DNA from: an uncultured Lachnospiraceae bacterium
GTDB taxonomy: Bacteria > Bacillota > Clostridia > Lachnospirales > Lachnospiraceae
DNA: 62,543 nucleotides
Assembly (NCBI GenBank): GCA_947174015.1
Contig: CAMWHJ010000012.1
Coordinates: forward strand, 1-62,543
Direction: 5' to 3'
In this document: positions 1 to 8,844 of the stretch, piece by piece
Numbering within the stretch: position 1 is the stretch's first letter
Layout: each line of letters opens with the position of its first letter
Notes under the pieces: model-generated
Told to the model about the DNA's origin: nothing
What the model saw: only the letters and a program-made list of their open reading frames with translations
Databases searched by the model: none
Translations under genes and position numbers: made by a program

Positions 1-49
1 ACCCATAGACAAATCAAGTATGTTTACGAATTTTGTCATTATTCATCAT

Positions 50-87
50 AAAAAAGGTACTTACTCAATTTTGCAAATACCTTTTTT
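50..87. terminator. Bidirectional terminator
   Basis: A 10-bp stem of AAAAAAGGTA pairing with TACCTTTTTT encloses an 18-base loop, giving a T run on both strands. It lies just downstream of the leftward flavodoxin remnant at 130-557 and would end its transcription. Confidence 0.7.
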
Positions 88-129
88 GAAACAATTGTTA
101 TAACTTTAATCAAAAAAACATTTCTGATT

Positions 130-557
130 TTACTGCTCTGTTTCTCCGTCTGCCCACACTTCTTTCGCCATACGAAATACCGCCCAAGCCTTAGGCCATC
201 CTACAAAAATTACGTCATATTTACGGATATTTTTTACTTTCCCCTTAATTTTAGGTCTTACATTTCCACTTTTCTGTTCTACGTTAGCCCTACAATTATG
301 ATTGCTATAATTCAGGTCTGCGGATGTATATGGATCTGCTGCTTTTATCTGATAAAGTTTTCCACCAGTTGCCTTACTAATTTTCTTTGCTGCACTTTTC
401 GTAGTTCCTGTTGCAGAAAAATAGACAACTAACACTTTTTTTGATTTCTTTTTTGTTTACTTGCCGCATATACATTTGTTGCCGGAGACACCAACCCTGC
501 AATCAGTGCAAACACCAGCACTAAACTCATCCAAAATACTCTTCTTTGATTCTTCAT
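130..557 (-). pseudogene. Secreted flavodoxin, N-terminal half, frameshifted
   Basis: Reading leftwards from the ATG at 557 (preceded by AAGGAAAAAATC) there is a signal peptide: basic start, hydrophobic core, and a VYAA-type cleavage site. The frame stops after 42 codons at a run of seven A (plus-strand T 436-442). One extra A would join it to the next frame, which opens with the FMN-binding loop FSATGTTK of flavodoxins and runs to 130. The expected continuation after the Gly-Tyr-Pro-Trp-Trp-Gly segment is lost: the frame gives GWPKAW and stops. So this is the front half of an exported flavodoxin of the kind common in Lachnospiraceae, broken twice. The homopolymer shift could also be a sequencing error, but the missing C-terminal half could not. 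Confidence 0.75.
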
Positions 558-617
558 GATTTTTTCCTTCTAATTTTCCATAAATAATTACCACATCATA
601 GTTTTTGATACAAATAT

Positions 618-850
618 TTATTGCAATTCAAGTTCGTCAAGCCAGCTTACCACATCTGACTCTGATGAGCTGCCCGAAAACCTTCTTCCGGTTAACCATG
701 TTGCCTGACTTGTATCTGCCGCCTGAAGATTTGTAGCACTTGTTCCTATTTCACTGCTTGCCGAAGTGCAGAATGGAATCACTGTTTTCCCTGAAAGATT
801 ATAATGTTCAACAAATGTATACATAATCTTTGGCGCCTGCCCCCACCACA
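618..850 (-). pseudogene. Flavodoxin, C-terminal half, joined to a repeat
   Basis: The leftward frame opens inside the neighbouring repeat element and becomes flavodoxin-like from WWGQAPKI, followed by the typical segment GKTVIPFCTSASSEIG and a C-terminal GRRFSGSS region. It is therefore the back half of a flavodoxin whose front was replaced by the repeat copy at 851-1065. The next fragment downstream (130-557) holds a front half, so either two related genes lost opposite halves or one gene was rearranged. Not expected to be functional. Confidence 0.75.
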
Positions 851-1065
851 TTGCGTGTCCAGATTGATACAATTATTTCTTAGGTGCTATCGTTTTTACA
901 TTTATCCCAAATGCAGTAAAATCAACACTTTTCAAAACGGCAGATGCACTCATGCATGGACGGCTATCGTTTTTTGAATTGGAATTGCCGCACTTTCGAT
1001 ATTCCATAGTGTAAAATTTAACGATAGCCTATTTTTTAAGATGGCTATCGTTATTTTTTGCACCC
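851..1065. repeat. 284-bp structured repeat, copy 1 (left-truncated)
   Basis: Nearly identical to 8845-9128 and 11961-12244 but missing about 70 bases at the left. It contains several CTATCGTT words, and near the right end a hairpin with arms AACGATAGCC and GGCTATCGTT around a T-rich loop, ending in TTTTTTGCACCC. No coding capacity. Its left edge coincides with the break in the flavodoxin gene. Confidence 0.85.
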
Positions 1066-1312
1066 AAAGAACTTTTATCGATTTAATATAACCATCTCAA
1101 TCAATTTGAATTTATTGATTTCTTCGCAAAGAAAAAATATCAATTTTGTTAATCCATCGTTTTCGTTCTTTTATAACATCCAACAGAATTTAACTCTACA
1201 GCCACAGGAACACAAATATAACCTGTATTTGCTTTTTCATCTTTGTAAAATATATAGCCCATTCCACCAAAATACTAAAATAGAAAATACAATTGGTAAC
1301 AATATACTGGTG

Positions 1313-3400
1313 CTATATCTTCGTAACTTTCATTCCTTTTGCAACCGCTTCCATTTCCCATTCGAGAAATATAGGAATTCCTGTAGCTAACTCTTGAGAA
1401 GGCAAAAAAATGCAATCAACTATTGGACGAATGCTCATAGAAATTAAACTACTTATTTTCAGAATAAAATCGTTATCATTTTCTATTATACATAATTCAT
1501 AGTTAGCTATTTCATTTCCCATTCTTTTCCAATTATCCAAGCAATTAGCTACTTTGAACGGATCTGATATCAATGGAAATACTCCATTGTTTAGAATTAA
1601 TGGTTTTCCGTCAACAGAAAAATAAATCAATGGAGCATAATAGGTGTTACTATCATTGTATATATACGCAATAACTTGATTATACGGTTCAACTTTCGCA
1701 TCTATACATTCGATAAATTTTTCATTAGAAAAATTAGTCAAACATTGTTGATAAGAGCCAAACGATATTGTTTCTGCCGTATAACCCAATGGATCATTAG
1801 CTTCCTTAGCTTTCTTGATACTCTCCCTATAAGTATCCATCAAATGAACTGCTTCAGTTTTTCCAAACCTTTCTATCCTTCCTCTTTTAGTAATATAATG
1901 CTTATTCCCATTTTCTAATATGCTACATACACAATAATTTCCGTCTTCAAAAACATCAAAATTATTAACCACCATCATTTTCTTATCAATACTCATTAAA
2001 GAAATCGATTCCCAAGCAGTTTTTCCATGCTTACACAACTCAATCCATTTATTTACATCAAACCTATGCAAGCTAACCAAATCGTCTTTTATTTGTAGAA
2101 GACATTCACCAATAATTCTATCAATTGGTCTTGCGCATTCTTTGTGTACAAATCCAGCCACATTTGATACTTCATCATTATCAATTTCTATCAAATATGC
2201 TTTATTATCAGTTATAGATTTTCCACAATTAATGCAGTTACAGCCTTTGTTATTATCAAAACTTCTAACGATCAAAGACTTATGCATAGTCTCAGCTGCA
2301 GTACATTTTGTTTCCCTTTTATCAGCAAGCATTAAAATAATTTCAGAATTCTCTTCAACATTTAAGGATTCTAAGAATTTTTCACATCTACTTTGTGTAG
2401 AACTTCTAAATAATACTACTAATTCCATCCCGTTCTTTAAATAAAGCATGTCTGGACTAACATATCTGCGACCTTCTTTTCTCTCACTCTCTAAGAAGCG
2501 ATACATTTCCATTATAAAAATAGCATTTGATGAAATCTCAAATTCCTTTTGAGTTTTCTCAGTTGGCCTACATACTACATAATCAAATCGAATATCCTCC
2601 TCCTGAAGCTCTCTTTTCCATTCTTCTATAACATCTGTGACATTTAATTCTTTCTTGTCATAAGGCTTTGATTTGTACTGATCAAAAAATTGATTTAAGC
2701 TTTCAACTGATACGCATCGCCTATTAGCTCCATATTCTACAGCACGAGCAATCAATCCATTCCAAAATAAAATAGGTTCTATTTGCAATTTACCATATAG
2801 CATCAAAAAAATAGTTTTCTCGTAAGCCTCTCCCCCTTCAATATCAAGTGTTTCCACATACACTTTCATACAAAGCATCTGCAATTTGTCTTCTGTTACT
2901 TCTTCATCATAATCCTTTTTATAGATATTTTTTATGTTAGAACAAAACTTATCAAAAGCGTCTTTTTCTTCTTTATTCAGTGTACTTATAAAATCAAAAC
3001 TTCTGCTCAAACGAATGCCCTCTAAAACTCTGCGAAGTTTTTGAACAATTGCTCCAGAGGCTTCTGATCGAGTCATTAATATATATGCCAAATCAAATGT
3101 TCTGTTTTTTTCATATTGAGAAACAAATTGTTTACATACCTTATAGAACTCAGAACTAGTATCATCACTTAATGAAATTGTTCTCTTCATTTGGAAATAA
3201 ATCTTTTTCCCCGATTCCAAAGTCAGAACCAAATCATCTATGCTTTCACAAGCTTCAAAATTAATTTTTACAATTTTTTCGTCTGCATTACTAATCCCTA
3301 ATACCTTTGAAATATCAATTTCAAATTCCATTAATATCATCATGAAAGCAGATACTCTCTGCTGAAAATCAATTCCCGCATTTGTTGCTTGTAATCCCAT
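1313..3400 (-). CDS. Nuclease-like protein with zinc-knuckle, candidate defence gene
   Basis: A 695-aa intact gene starting at an ATG behind AAAAGGAGAATGCC. The first 75 residues resemble the front of Cap4/DUF4297-type and Mrr-like PD-(D/E)xK nucleases: a GIDFQ start, then a pair of aspartates at 55-56 (SIDDLVL) and QMK at 70-72 on the next strand, the usual D...QxK metal site. In the middle is a probable zinc site, C389-x2-C392 and H419-x2-C422. The C-terminal 250 residues are not recognised. It stands alone between a recombinase 3' end and a repeat copy, without a helicase, sensor or methylase partner. Such a position and architecture suit an anti-phage effector, but that is inference; the nuclease call rests on a short motif match and has no structural check. 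Confidence 0.55.
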   Translation of the reverse strand: MGLQATNAGIDFQQRVSAFMMILMEFEIDISKVLGISNADEKIVKINFEACESIDDLVLTLESGKKIYFQMKRTISLSDDTSSEFYKVCKQFVSQYEKNRTFDLAYILMTRSEASGAIVQKLRRVLEGIRLSRSFDFISTLNKEEKDAFDKFCSNIKNIYKKDYDEEVTEDKLQMLCMKVYVETLDIEGGEAYEKTIFLMLYGKLQIEPILFWNGLIARAVEYGANRRCVSVESLNQFFDQYKSKPYDKKELNVTDVIEEWKRELQEEDIRFDYVVCRPTEKTQKEFEISSNAIFIMEMYRFLESERKEGRRYVSPDMLYLKNGMELVVLFRSSTQSRCEKFLESLNVEENSEIILMLADKRETKCTAAETMHKSLIVRSFDNNKGCNCINCGKSITDNKAYLIEIDNDEVSNVAGFVHKECARPIDRIIGECLLQIKDDLVSLHRFDVNKWIELCKHGKTAWESISLMSIDKKMMVVNNFDVFEDGNYCVCSILENGNKHYITKRGRIERFGKTEAVHLMDTYRESIKKAKEANDPLGYTAETISFGSYQQCLTNFSNEKFIECIDAKVEPYNQVIAYIYNDSNTYYAPLIYFSVDGKPLILNNGVFPLISDPFKVANCLDNWKRMGNEIANYELCIIENDNDFILKISSLISMSIRPIVDCIFLPSQELATGIPIFLEWEMEAVAKGMKVTKI

Positions 3401-3483
3401 GGCATTCTCCTTTTGTTAATTTCTCCATTTTAAGTGATATAGAAATTTACCAATTCCACAAATTGCAATTTTCTGTTTACTCT

Positions 3484-3903
3484 CAACATCAAAATTATAC
3501 CTCAATTCTTTACAAATTTCCATACACAGTAGCACTCTATTTCCACGCACAGAAAAAGCGGCCGGAGGCATCTAATACAAACTCGATGCCCCGGCCGCTT
3601 CTGGCTTTAAATCTCCGTCCCGACTTCCACACCGTTGCGGAAGGTGAATACCACCCTGCCGTCTGAATAGACCGTTGCGTAATCCACAAGTCTGTGGAAC
3701 AGCCTATCGTTGAAATCCACTGGCAGCTCCACCGTCTCGCTTAGCCCCGCAAGGAAGCCGCTGAAAATGTCATACTGAATCTCCTTCCTCTCCCGCTCTT
3801 TTTCCAGGCTGTCCATCCGGCTCTCCAAAGCAGCGTACCGGCTGGCATACCCGTCATACTTTTTGCGGTAGTCGTGCTGGTCAAGTTTCCGGGTGGCGTT
3901 CTC
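3484..3903. repeat. Direct repeat A: recombinase 3' end plus flank
   Basis: About 420 bases match 11514-11932 in the same orientation. The shared block starts at CAACAT, runs through AAATTATACCTCAATT, a GC-rich hairpin and the C-terminal codons of a serine recombinase, and stops abruptly after GGCGTTCTC. The segment left of the recombinase stop is a candidate place for an element attachment site, because large serine recombinases usually lie at the end of their element. Confidence 0.8.
3558..3598 (-). terminator. Terminator after recombinase remnant
   Basis: GC-rich arms GCGGCCGG-A-GGCATC and GATGCC-C-CGGCCGC are followed on the minus strand by five T. It sits just past the recombinase stop codon at 3607. 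The same hairpin, diverged, is present near 11590-11630. Confidence 0.75.
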
Positions 3904-4040
3904 ATCGACCAGCTTCTGGATCAATCCCGCGGTCACCTCCATCTCGCTGCTGACCGCTTCCATCTCTGTGTCTATGGAACCGCAGTCCGCCAGCATTGTG
4001 TAGCCGTCCTGGCTGCTTTCATCGGGTGTACGTGACGTTT
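3607..4040 (-). pseudogene. Large serine recombinase, C-terminal remnant
   Basis: The open frame enters from about 4040 without a start codon and ends at 3607. It encodes a charged coiled-coil (LESRMDSLEKERERK region) followed by RLVDYATVYSDGRVVFTFRNG and GTEI, the typical tail of Firmicutes large serine recombinases that move conjugative and mobilisable transposons. The catalytic serine domain and zinc ribbon are absent. Upstream sequence has a stop in frame, so this is a scar of an excised or decayed element. A second copy lies at 11635-11932. Confidence 0.8.
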
Positions 4041-4186
4041 TTTATTTTCTTAGGTTGTTCCCTCCCTGTCTAAAGGGCTGCATCTTGTCAGCCGTAAATA
4101 AAAACAGCGGGCGCACTGCAATCCACATTCATCATGAGACACAGCACTCCCGCCAAAATGTATGTATCGCTCTTTTTTACCGTTTT

Positions 4187-4291
4187 TTAATGTATTGCGG
4201 GGAATTCCAGCACTGACTCACCCAGCGGCACCACCAAGGTGTCAAGGATGCGCCGCCCGCACTTAGGGTTCGGGCATTTCACCTTTTCCAT
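4187..4291 (-). CDS. Small cysteine-motif protein of mobile elements
   Basis: A 34-aa frame starts at ATG 4291 behind GGGAGGCGGTTGTCA. It begins MEKVKCPNPKCGRR, a CxxxxC zinc-finger half of the kind found in small proteins encoded next to recombinases on Clostridia mobile elements. The usual second Cys pair is missing: the protein ends shortly after, so it may be a truncated relic of the same element that left the recombinase tail at 3607-4040. Confidence 0.45.
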   Translation of the reverse strand: MEKVKCPNPKCGRRILDTLVVPLGESVLEFPAIH

Positions 4292-4323
4292 TGACAACCG
4301 CCTCCCCGCACTGATTATGTAAC

Positions 4324-4368
4324 AAGGGAACCAGACAGAACATGAAAAGTTCATGTCTGATTCCCTTT
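4324..4368. terminator. Terminator-like hairpin
   Basis: Arms AAGGGAA-C-CAGACA and TGTCTG-A-TTCCCTT enclose a further short inverted repeat. It lies between the CheW-end operon (leftward, stop at 4523) and the mobile-element scar, so it can end the operon's transcript. Confidence 0.55.
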
Positions 4369-4522
4369 ATCATTCGTGCATTATTCATTTTTCTTCCGTG
4401 GTACTTTCACATTATAATTCCCATAACTGTCGGAAACCGGAGAAGTCTGCTCTTGACTATCTATATCAGAAACTAAGTTTCTCCTCGTTATAAATGCTTT
4501 TTGTCAATCTCCCCTAAAACTT

Positions 4523-4972
4523 TTACATATTGTCCGCAATCAACCGATTAATCTCTTCCCTTTCTTCCTGTTGAATTAAATTACTCACATCAATCAAAAT
4601 AATTAACTGTTTATTTTTTAATGATATAATATTTTTCAGACAATTATCTTTTCCGCTCAGAAGTGGTGACAATAAAAAGATTTCCGTTCTCTCTGTATCT
4701 ATGACCGCATTTACCATATCAACTTCAATCCCAAGCCTTATTCCTTCCACATTCAAAATTATAAAATATTCCAATTTATTTTCTGAATATCCAAAACGTG
4801 ATGCCAAGCTGTATATTGGAACAATCACACCACGAACCATCATGATTCCTTTGATATGCGCCGATGCAGCCGGTAGTTCCACAATTTTGTTGTTTCTCCC
4901 ATCAACAAGTTCTATATCCTTCAGCGGAACTGCAAAATCAACTCCACCTAATGTAAATGTCAGCAACTGCAT
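4523..4972 (-). CDS. cheW: CheW-like chemotaxis coupling protein
   Basis: 149 aa, start ATG behind GGAGGGTAGCTT. The whole length matches the CheW fold: a first strand LLTFTLGGVDFAVPL, the middle VRGVIVPIYSLASRFG (the usual VINLRGxVxPVxDL position), and FIILNVEGIRLGIEVD. CheW proteins bridge chemoreceptors to the CheA kinase under the membrane. No receptor, CheA or flagellar gene is in the window, and the gene is last in a MarR-MFS-kinase operon, 42 bases after the kinase-like gene. It may serve a distant chemotaxis array or be a stand-alone scaffold. Confidence 0.85.
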   Translation of the reverse strand: MQLLTFTLGGVDFAVPLKDIELVDGRNNKIVELPAASAHIKGIMMVRGVIVPIYSLASRFGYSENKLEYFIILNVEGIRLGIEVDMVNAVIDTERTEIFLLSPLLSGKDNCLKNIISLKNKQLIILIDVSNLIQQEEREEINRLIADNM

Positions 4973-5014
4973 AAGCTACCCTCCACTATGTATTGAAAAT
5001 CCCCTGATCAACTT

Positions 5015-5623
5015 CTAAACTGCTTCACTTATGCTTTTCACATATTGTTCTAATAGTATAGCAGCATCATCCGGTTCAATTCTTCCTGTGTCAATAGACA
5101 AATTATAATTACATATATCCCCCCATTTTCTACTCGTATAATAGTTATAATATTTTTCTCTTTCCCTATCTATCTTCCGTATAGTGGCTTCTGCATCACT
5201 ACGGTTCAAATTATCATGCTGGCAAACTCTTTCAACTCTCACATCTATTGGTGCATGAACAAAAAAATGAACAGCATTCGCATATTCCTTCAAAATATAA
5301 TCTGAACATCTGCCGATAAATACACCTGATTGTTCCTTTGCAAGTTTTCTGACAGCATTAAATTCAGCCAGATAAACCTGTTCTGCCAGTGGCTGTCTGT
5401 ATTCTGTTGCTTTTGCAGCCCGTGCATCTGGGAGCAAAGAATATATGCCTGTATTTACAAACATTTCGTCATAAGTTTTGCATACCTTTTCCTCAATATT
5501 GCTCTCTTTTGATGCCACAGTCGGTATTTCCTTATCAAAATAAGCAATGTCCAATCTTTGCGCAAGCAGCTCGCCTGTCTTCTCTCCGCCGCTTCCATAC
5601 TGGCGTTCAATCGTTATAATCAT
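5015..5623 (-). CDS. Cytidylate kinase-like family protein
   Basis: About 202 aa. Starts MIITIERQYGSGGEKTGELL, the P-loop version typical of the AAA/cytidylate-kinase-like family in Clostridia (a GxGGxxTG loop rather than GxxGxGKST). I chose the ATG at 5623 because GGAG sits six bases ahead of it and family members start there; an ATG at 5635 is also in frame. Later residues include a basic lid region with RSDAEATIRKIDRERE and the paired tyrosines before SRKWGDICNYNLSIDT, as in this family. The true substrate is unknown. Between the MFS gene (26-38 base gap) and cheW in one leftward operon. Confidence 0.8.
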   Translation of the reverse strand: MIITIERQYGSGGEKTGELLAQRLDIAYFDKEIPTVASKESNIEEKVCKTYDEMFVNTGIYSLLPDARAAKATEYRQPLAEQVYLAEFNAVRKLAKEQSGVFIGRCSDYILKEYANAVHFFVHAPIDVRVERVCQHDNLNRSDAEATIRKIDREREKYYNYYTSRKWGDICNYNLSIDTGRIEPDDAAILLEQYVKSISEAV

Positions 5624-5661
5624 TTTTTGCTCCATGATCTTTCTTTGCCTGCTTTCTTCCT

Positions 5662-6825
5662 CTACTGCTGTTGCCCTGCCAATTTTGAATAGTAACGGTC
5701 AACATAAACCGCGTATATAATCCCTCCTATCAGATAAGCAGCCGCTGTAACAGCAAAGCCTGTTGCCAGCCCGATACTCTCCTGAAACATTCCCATCACA
5801 AAAGAACCAATCCCTATACCGATATCATAGGAAAGCAGATATGTGGCATTTGCCGTTCCCCGTTTCGGTGCCGGAGTCGTACCCGTGACAAAGGACTGGA
5901 ACAAAGGCTGCAGGATGCCATACCCCAGGCCTAACAGGAAACCTGCGAGAAGCAGATGTACAGATGTACCCATAAAAAAATAACTTCCCATTGTCACCAG
6001 TAAAACAACCAGGCTAACTACCACCAAAACCTTATGCTTTCCTGCATCAATCATCTTTTGGGTAGAGAATTTTGAAAGCAGCATTCCTGCTACCAGAAAA
6101 ATATAGAAATAGGGAATGACGGCTGACAGCCCCTTTTCCTGTGCAAAAATAGAAGAATATGCAATCACCGCTCCAAAAGGTATCATAATGAACATCATAT
6201 TGAACATAAATGGCAATGCCGGTTTATAGAAAGCATCTGCCAGAACAAATTTCTTCCGTTCCACTTTCTGGTACTCAATGCGGCAGAATGATACGCAAAC
6301 CAGAGCAAGCGCAGTCAGTGCAAAAAGTACGATAAAAGATGTTTTGCTGCTCATATGATTCTGAACCTGTATCCCAATAAAAGGTCCCGCTGCCATGCCA
6401 AGGGAAATTGTCAGTGCAAACCTGTTTACCCCCTGTCCTACTTTGCTTGGCGGGAGCACATCTCCAGCAAGAGTCGTCGTAGCCGAACCACATACCGAAT
6501 ACACTACACCCATATACAACCGTATCACTACTAGGGCTGCATAAAACGGAAATAAAACAAACCCTATAAAAGGCAGACAAAACAAAGCTAAAAATAACAT
6601 ATATACATGATACCTGTTAAAGTTATCCAGTATGTAGCCTGCAAAAGGTCTGAACAGCACAGTAGTTACAGACATGGCTGTCAGGACAATCCCTATCTTT
6701 GCACCTGTAATGCCAATCTGCTGACAGTAAATCGGCAAGATCGGAACCGAAGCATAGAAAGTCGCCATCATTAATAAATTCGTAATAAACAATAAAATAA
6801 ATTTCCTGTTCCAGATTTTTTCCAT
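5662..6825 (-). CDS. MFS transporter (drug-efflux type)
   Basis: About 387 aa with twelve hydrophobic segments. After TM2 comes the loop RPFAGYILDNFNRYHVY, a variant of the MFS motif GxLaDrxGrkxxl. The start at 6825 (MEKIWNRK) is preferred over 6840 because GGAGGAG lies nine bases before it. It follows the MarR gene directly (MarR stop at 6841), so MarR probably controls it. Proton-driven export of a small toxic compound is the likely role; the substrate is not visible in the sequence. Confidence 0.85.
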   Translation of the reverse strand: MEKIWNRKFILLFITNLLMMATFYASVPILPIYCQQIGITGAKIGIVLTAMSVTTVLFRPFAGYILDNFNRYHVYMLFLALFCLPFIGFVLFPFYAALVVIRLYMGVVYSVCGSATTTLAGDVLPPSKVGQGVNRFALTISLGMAAGPFIGIQVQNHMSSKTSFIVLFALTALALVCVSFCRIEYQKVERKKFVLADAFYKPALPFMFNMMFIMIPFGAVIAYSSIFAQEKGLSAVIPYFYIFLVAGMLLSKFSTQKMIDAGKHKVLVVVSLVVLLVTMGSYFFMGTSVHLLLAGFLLGLGYGILQPLFQSFVTGTTPAPKRGTANATYLLSYDIGIGIGSFVMGMFQESIGLATGFAVTAAAYLIGGIIYAVYVDRYYSKLAGQQQ

Positions 6826-6840
6826 AATAATCTCCTCCAT

Positions 6841-7260
6841 TTATTTCGACGTATTTTCAATCATTTTCTGTATTACCCAGAAAAAAATATTTAACTTTTC
6901 CTCACTGATGCCTGAAATCAATTGGTTTTCCACCAACCGAATATCCTGGTCAACTTTCTCTTTCATTTTAATGCTGGCAGGTGTAGGTCGGATTTTTTTC
7001 AGACGGTCATCATGAGATACCCTCTCCCGGACAATCATTTCATCTCCTTCCATCTTTTTTAGAAGTACCGAAATACTGGCGCTCCGAGTGTCCAAATCTT
7101 CTTCTATGTCCTTTTGGTAGATATCTCTTTCAGAATAATTTGCCAGCACAAAATGAAGAATCCGGGTCTGCACCCCATTATTATCTGTTGAAACATTATA
7201 GATTCGGCGGATTCGGTTTGCTAAACCAAGTATGCATTTTGAATAGACTCTTTCACTCAC
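6841..7260 (-). CDS. MarR-family regulator, first gene of a four-gene operon
   Basis: 139 aa, GTG start at 7260 with GGAGGTAAATT before it. It has the MarR winged helix: YSERDIYQKDIEEDLDTRSA, then SVLLKKMEGDEMIVRERVSHDDRLKKIRPT with the wing D-R motif. The operon continues with MFS exporter, kinase-like gene and cheW. By analogy with other MarR-exporter pairs it likely represses its own operon until a ligand binds. The upstream gap to the divergent LysR gene is about 250 bases and AT-rich. Confidence 0.88.
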   Translation of the reverse strand: MSERVYSKCILGLANRIRRIYNVSTDNNGVQTRILHFVLANYSERDIYQKDIEEDLDTRSASISVLLKKMEGDEMIVRERVSHDDRLKKIRPTPASIKMKEKVDQDIRLVENQLISGISEEKLNIFFWVIQKMIENTSK

Positions 7261-7407
7261 AATTTACCTCCGATCCTTTCATCTTCTGACAAACAAGATA
7301 AATCGCATTTTCCTTTTTTTCTAAATGTTTGTTTGCGAATCATACCTCATATTCTTTAAATTTATCACCTTTCTTTTGTATTGTGAATTGAAAATACGTT
7401 ATGATTG

Positions 7408-7422
7408 ATAACTTATAGTTAT
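7408..7422. promoter_or_regulatory. Palindrome, possible LysR or MarR operator
   Basis: ATAACT-TAT-AGTTAT is a perfect 15-base palindrome in the gap between divergent marR and lysR genes. Its size and position fit a LysR or MarR binding site. A related AATAAC-AATCA-GTTATT lies at 7475-7491, just before the lysR start. No binding evidence can be read from sequence. Confidence 0.4.
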
Positions 7423-7474
7423 TAAACCGTCTCATTATTCCCACTAGGCAGCAAACGAAAATTATGCTATACTT

Positions 7475-7491
7475 AATAACAATCAGTTATT
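7475..7491. promoter_or_regulatory. Inverted repeat before lysR start
   Basis: AATAAC and GTTATT separated by five bases, overlapping the region of the lysR ribosome binding site (GGAG at 7496). It resembles the palindrome at 7408-7422 and may be an autoregulatory site. Confidence 0.35.
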
Positions 7492-7508
7492 GAATGGAGA
7501 TAATAAAA

Positions 7509-8369
7509 ATGAACATAGATAACCTGAAATGCTTTATTCTTGTAGCAGAAAACCTGAGTTTTGCCCGTGCCGCAGAAGCTCTTTATATCTCACAGCCTGC
7601 TGTGACCAAACAGATCAATGCATTGGAAAATGAATTAGGAGCCACACTCTTCATCCGTTCCACACGACATGTTGAGCTGACTCCCATCGGAATGTCATTT
7701 TATAAAGATGCCAAAGATATTGTCATAAAATCCCAGATGGCTGTCAGCCGCATCAGGCAGCAAAACATAAATTCAGATTTTATCCGGATTGGATTAAGCA
7801 ACCCCATTGCGCTTTTTAATCTGACGCCGCTTCTTGCCAGATTCCATATGAACTGCCCGGATATACGCCCTCATATACAAATCCCCGGTTATAAATCTGC
7901 GCTGAATCTTTTTCTGGAAAACAAACTGGATATCCTTTTCTATTTCAAAGAAAATATGCCCCAAAAGAAAGGAATTGATTTTATAGAAATTGAACAGGAC
8001 TGTCTTGTCTGTCTGGTACCTGCGAGTCATCCATTAACAGCAAAAGAATCCATTTCCTTACTTGATCTGTCAAAGGAACCTATCATAGCGTGTAACCCGT
8101 TAAATGCCCCGTTATCTACCGCTGCCTTTCAGCAGAAGCTTTTGGAACAGTGTCCTGCGGGTAATATCATTTACTGTGACAGTATCGAAGTCGCACACTG
8201 CATGGTTGCTTCTGGCATCGGACTTTCTGTCCTTCCCGGCATCCTGAGCCTGAAATCTCCGGATTTTACCGCAGTACCGCTTAACGTAAAAATACCTCTT
8301 TCTTTTGGTGCATTTTACTATAAAAAAAATGCTAATACAGCACTGGACAAATTTATAAAATGTCTTTAA
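7509..8369 (+). CDS. LysR-family transcriptional regulator
   Basis: 286 aa from ATG 7509 (GGAG twelve bases earlier; an upstream ATG at 7494 lacks one). The N-terminal helix-turn-helix is clear: NLSFARAAEALYISQPAV followed by TKQINALENELGATLF. The remainder is a periplasmic-binding-like effector domain. It is transcribed away from the marR operon and ends at a strong terminator. LysR genes usually control the divergent neighbour, here the marR-MFS operon, or the reductase operon at 9.2-11.5 kb. Confidence 0.9.
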   Translation: MNIDNLKCFILVAENLSFARAAEALYISQPAVTKQINALENELGATLFIRSTRHVELTPIGMSFYKDAKDIVIKSQMAVSRIRQQNINSDFIRIGLSNPIALFNLTPLLARFHMNCPDIRPHIQIPGYKSALNLFLENKLDILFYFKENMPQKKGIDFIEIEQDCLVCLVPASHPLTAKESISLLDLSKEPIIACNPLNAPLSTAAFQQKLLEQCPAGNIIYCDSIEVAHCMVASGIGLSVLPGILSLKSPDFTAVPLNVKIPLSFGAFYYKKNANTALDKFIKCL

Positions 8370-8397
8370 ATTCGGCCAGCACCCAAACTCATAAAAC

Positions 8398-8443
8398 AAA
8401 CAAGGGATTCCAGCAAAAACCAATGTACCAGAATCCCTTGTTT
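8398..8443 (+). terminator. Terminator of lysR
   Basis: A 13-bp perfect stem, AAACAAGGGATTC with GAATCCCTTGTTT, and a 20-base loop, ending in TTTT. It begins 28 bases after the lysR stop. Confidence 0.8.
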
Positions 8444-8489
8444 TCAGCGGTTTGCCCGATATTCTGTTTATTCCCTTTGTATCAATTAA

Positions 8490-8576
8490 GCGGTTCTGCT
8501 GGATGAATGGATTAAACGTGGCTTCAAGGAATCGCCGGATGAAATGGTACAAATTTTTTATCAGTTCATGAGTTAA
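8490..8576 (+). pseudogene. TetR-like C-terminal relic
   Basis: A 28-codon frame with no start reads AVLLDEWIKRGFKESPDE and ends MVQIFYQFMS before a stop. This is the pattern of the last helices of TetR/AcrR regulators. A stop codon precedes it immediately, so only the gene tail is left. The rest of 8577-8844 shows nothing I recognise. Confidence 0.4.
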
Positions 8577-8844
8577 AAAACTGAAAATAATTTGCCATGT
8601 GCCCAGCCACATTTTTGTTCTGGCTTCTAAAAGCACCAAAACTGCTGTGTTTTGCTTAAAAACTTACCGCTTGATACATCATAATCTATCACATTTTTCA
8701 AATGTATCAATACAAAGAAAAGAACCTCCAAATGCCAAAAAGAGAACTAAGAATACCAATGCAGATTTATTTAAACAGGGACGAGGATTAAGCTGCCACT
8801 TGCACGATAAGTTCCAACAACTGTCACAAAATCCCCTCCGTTCT

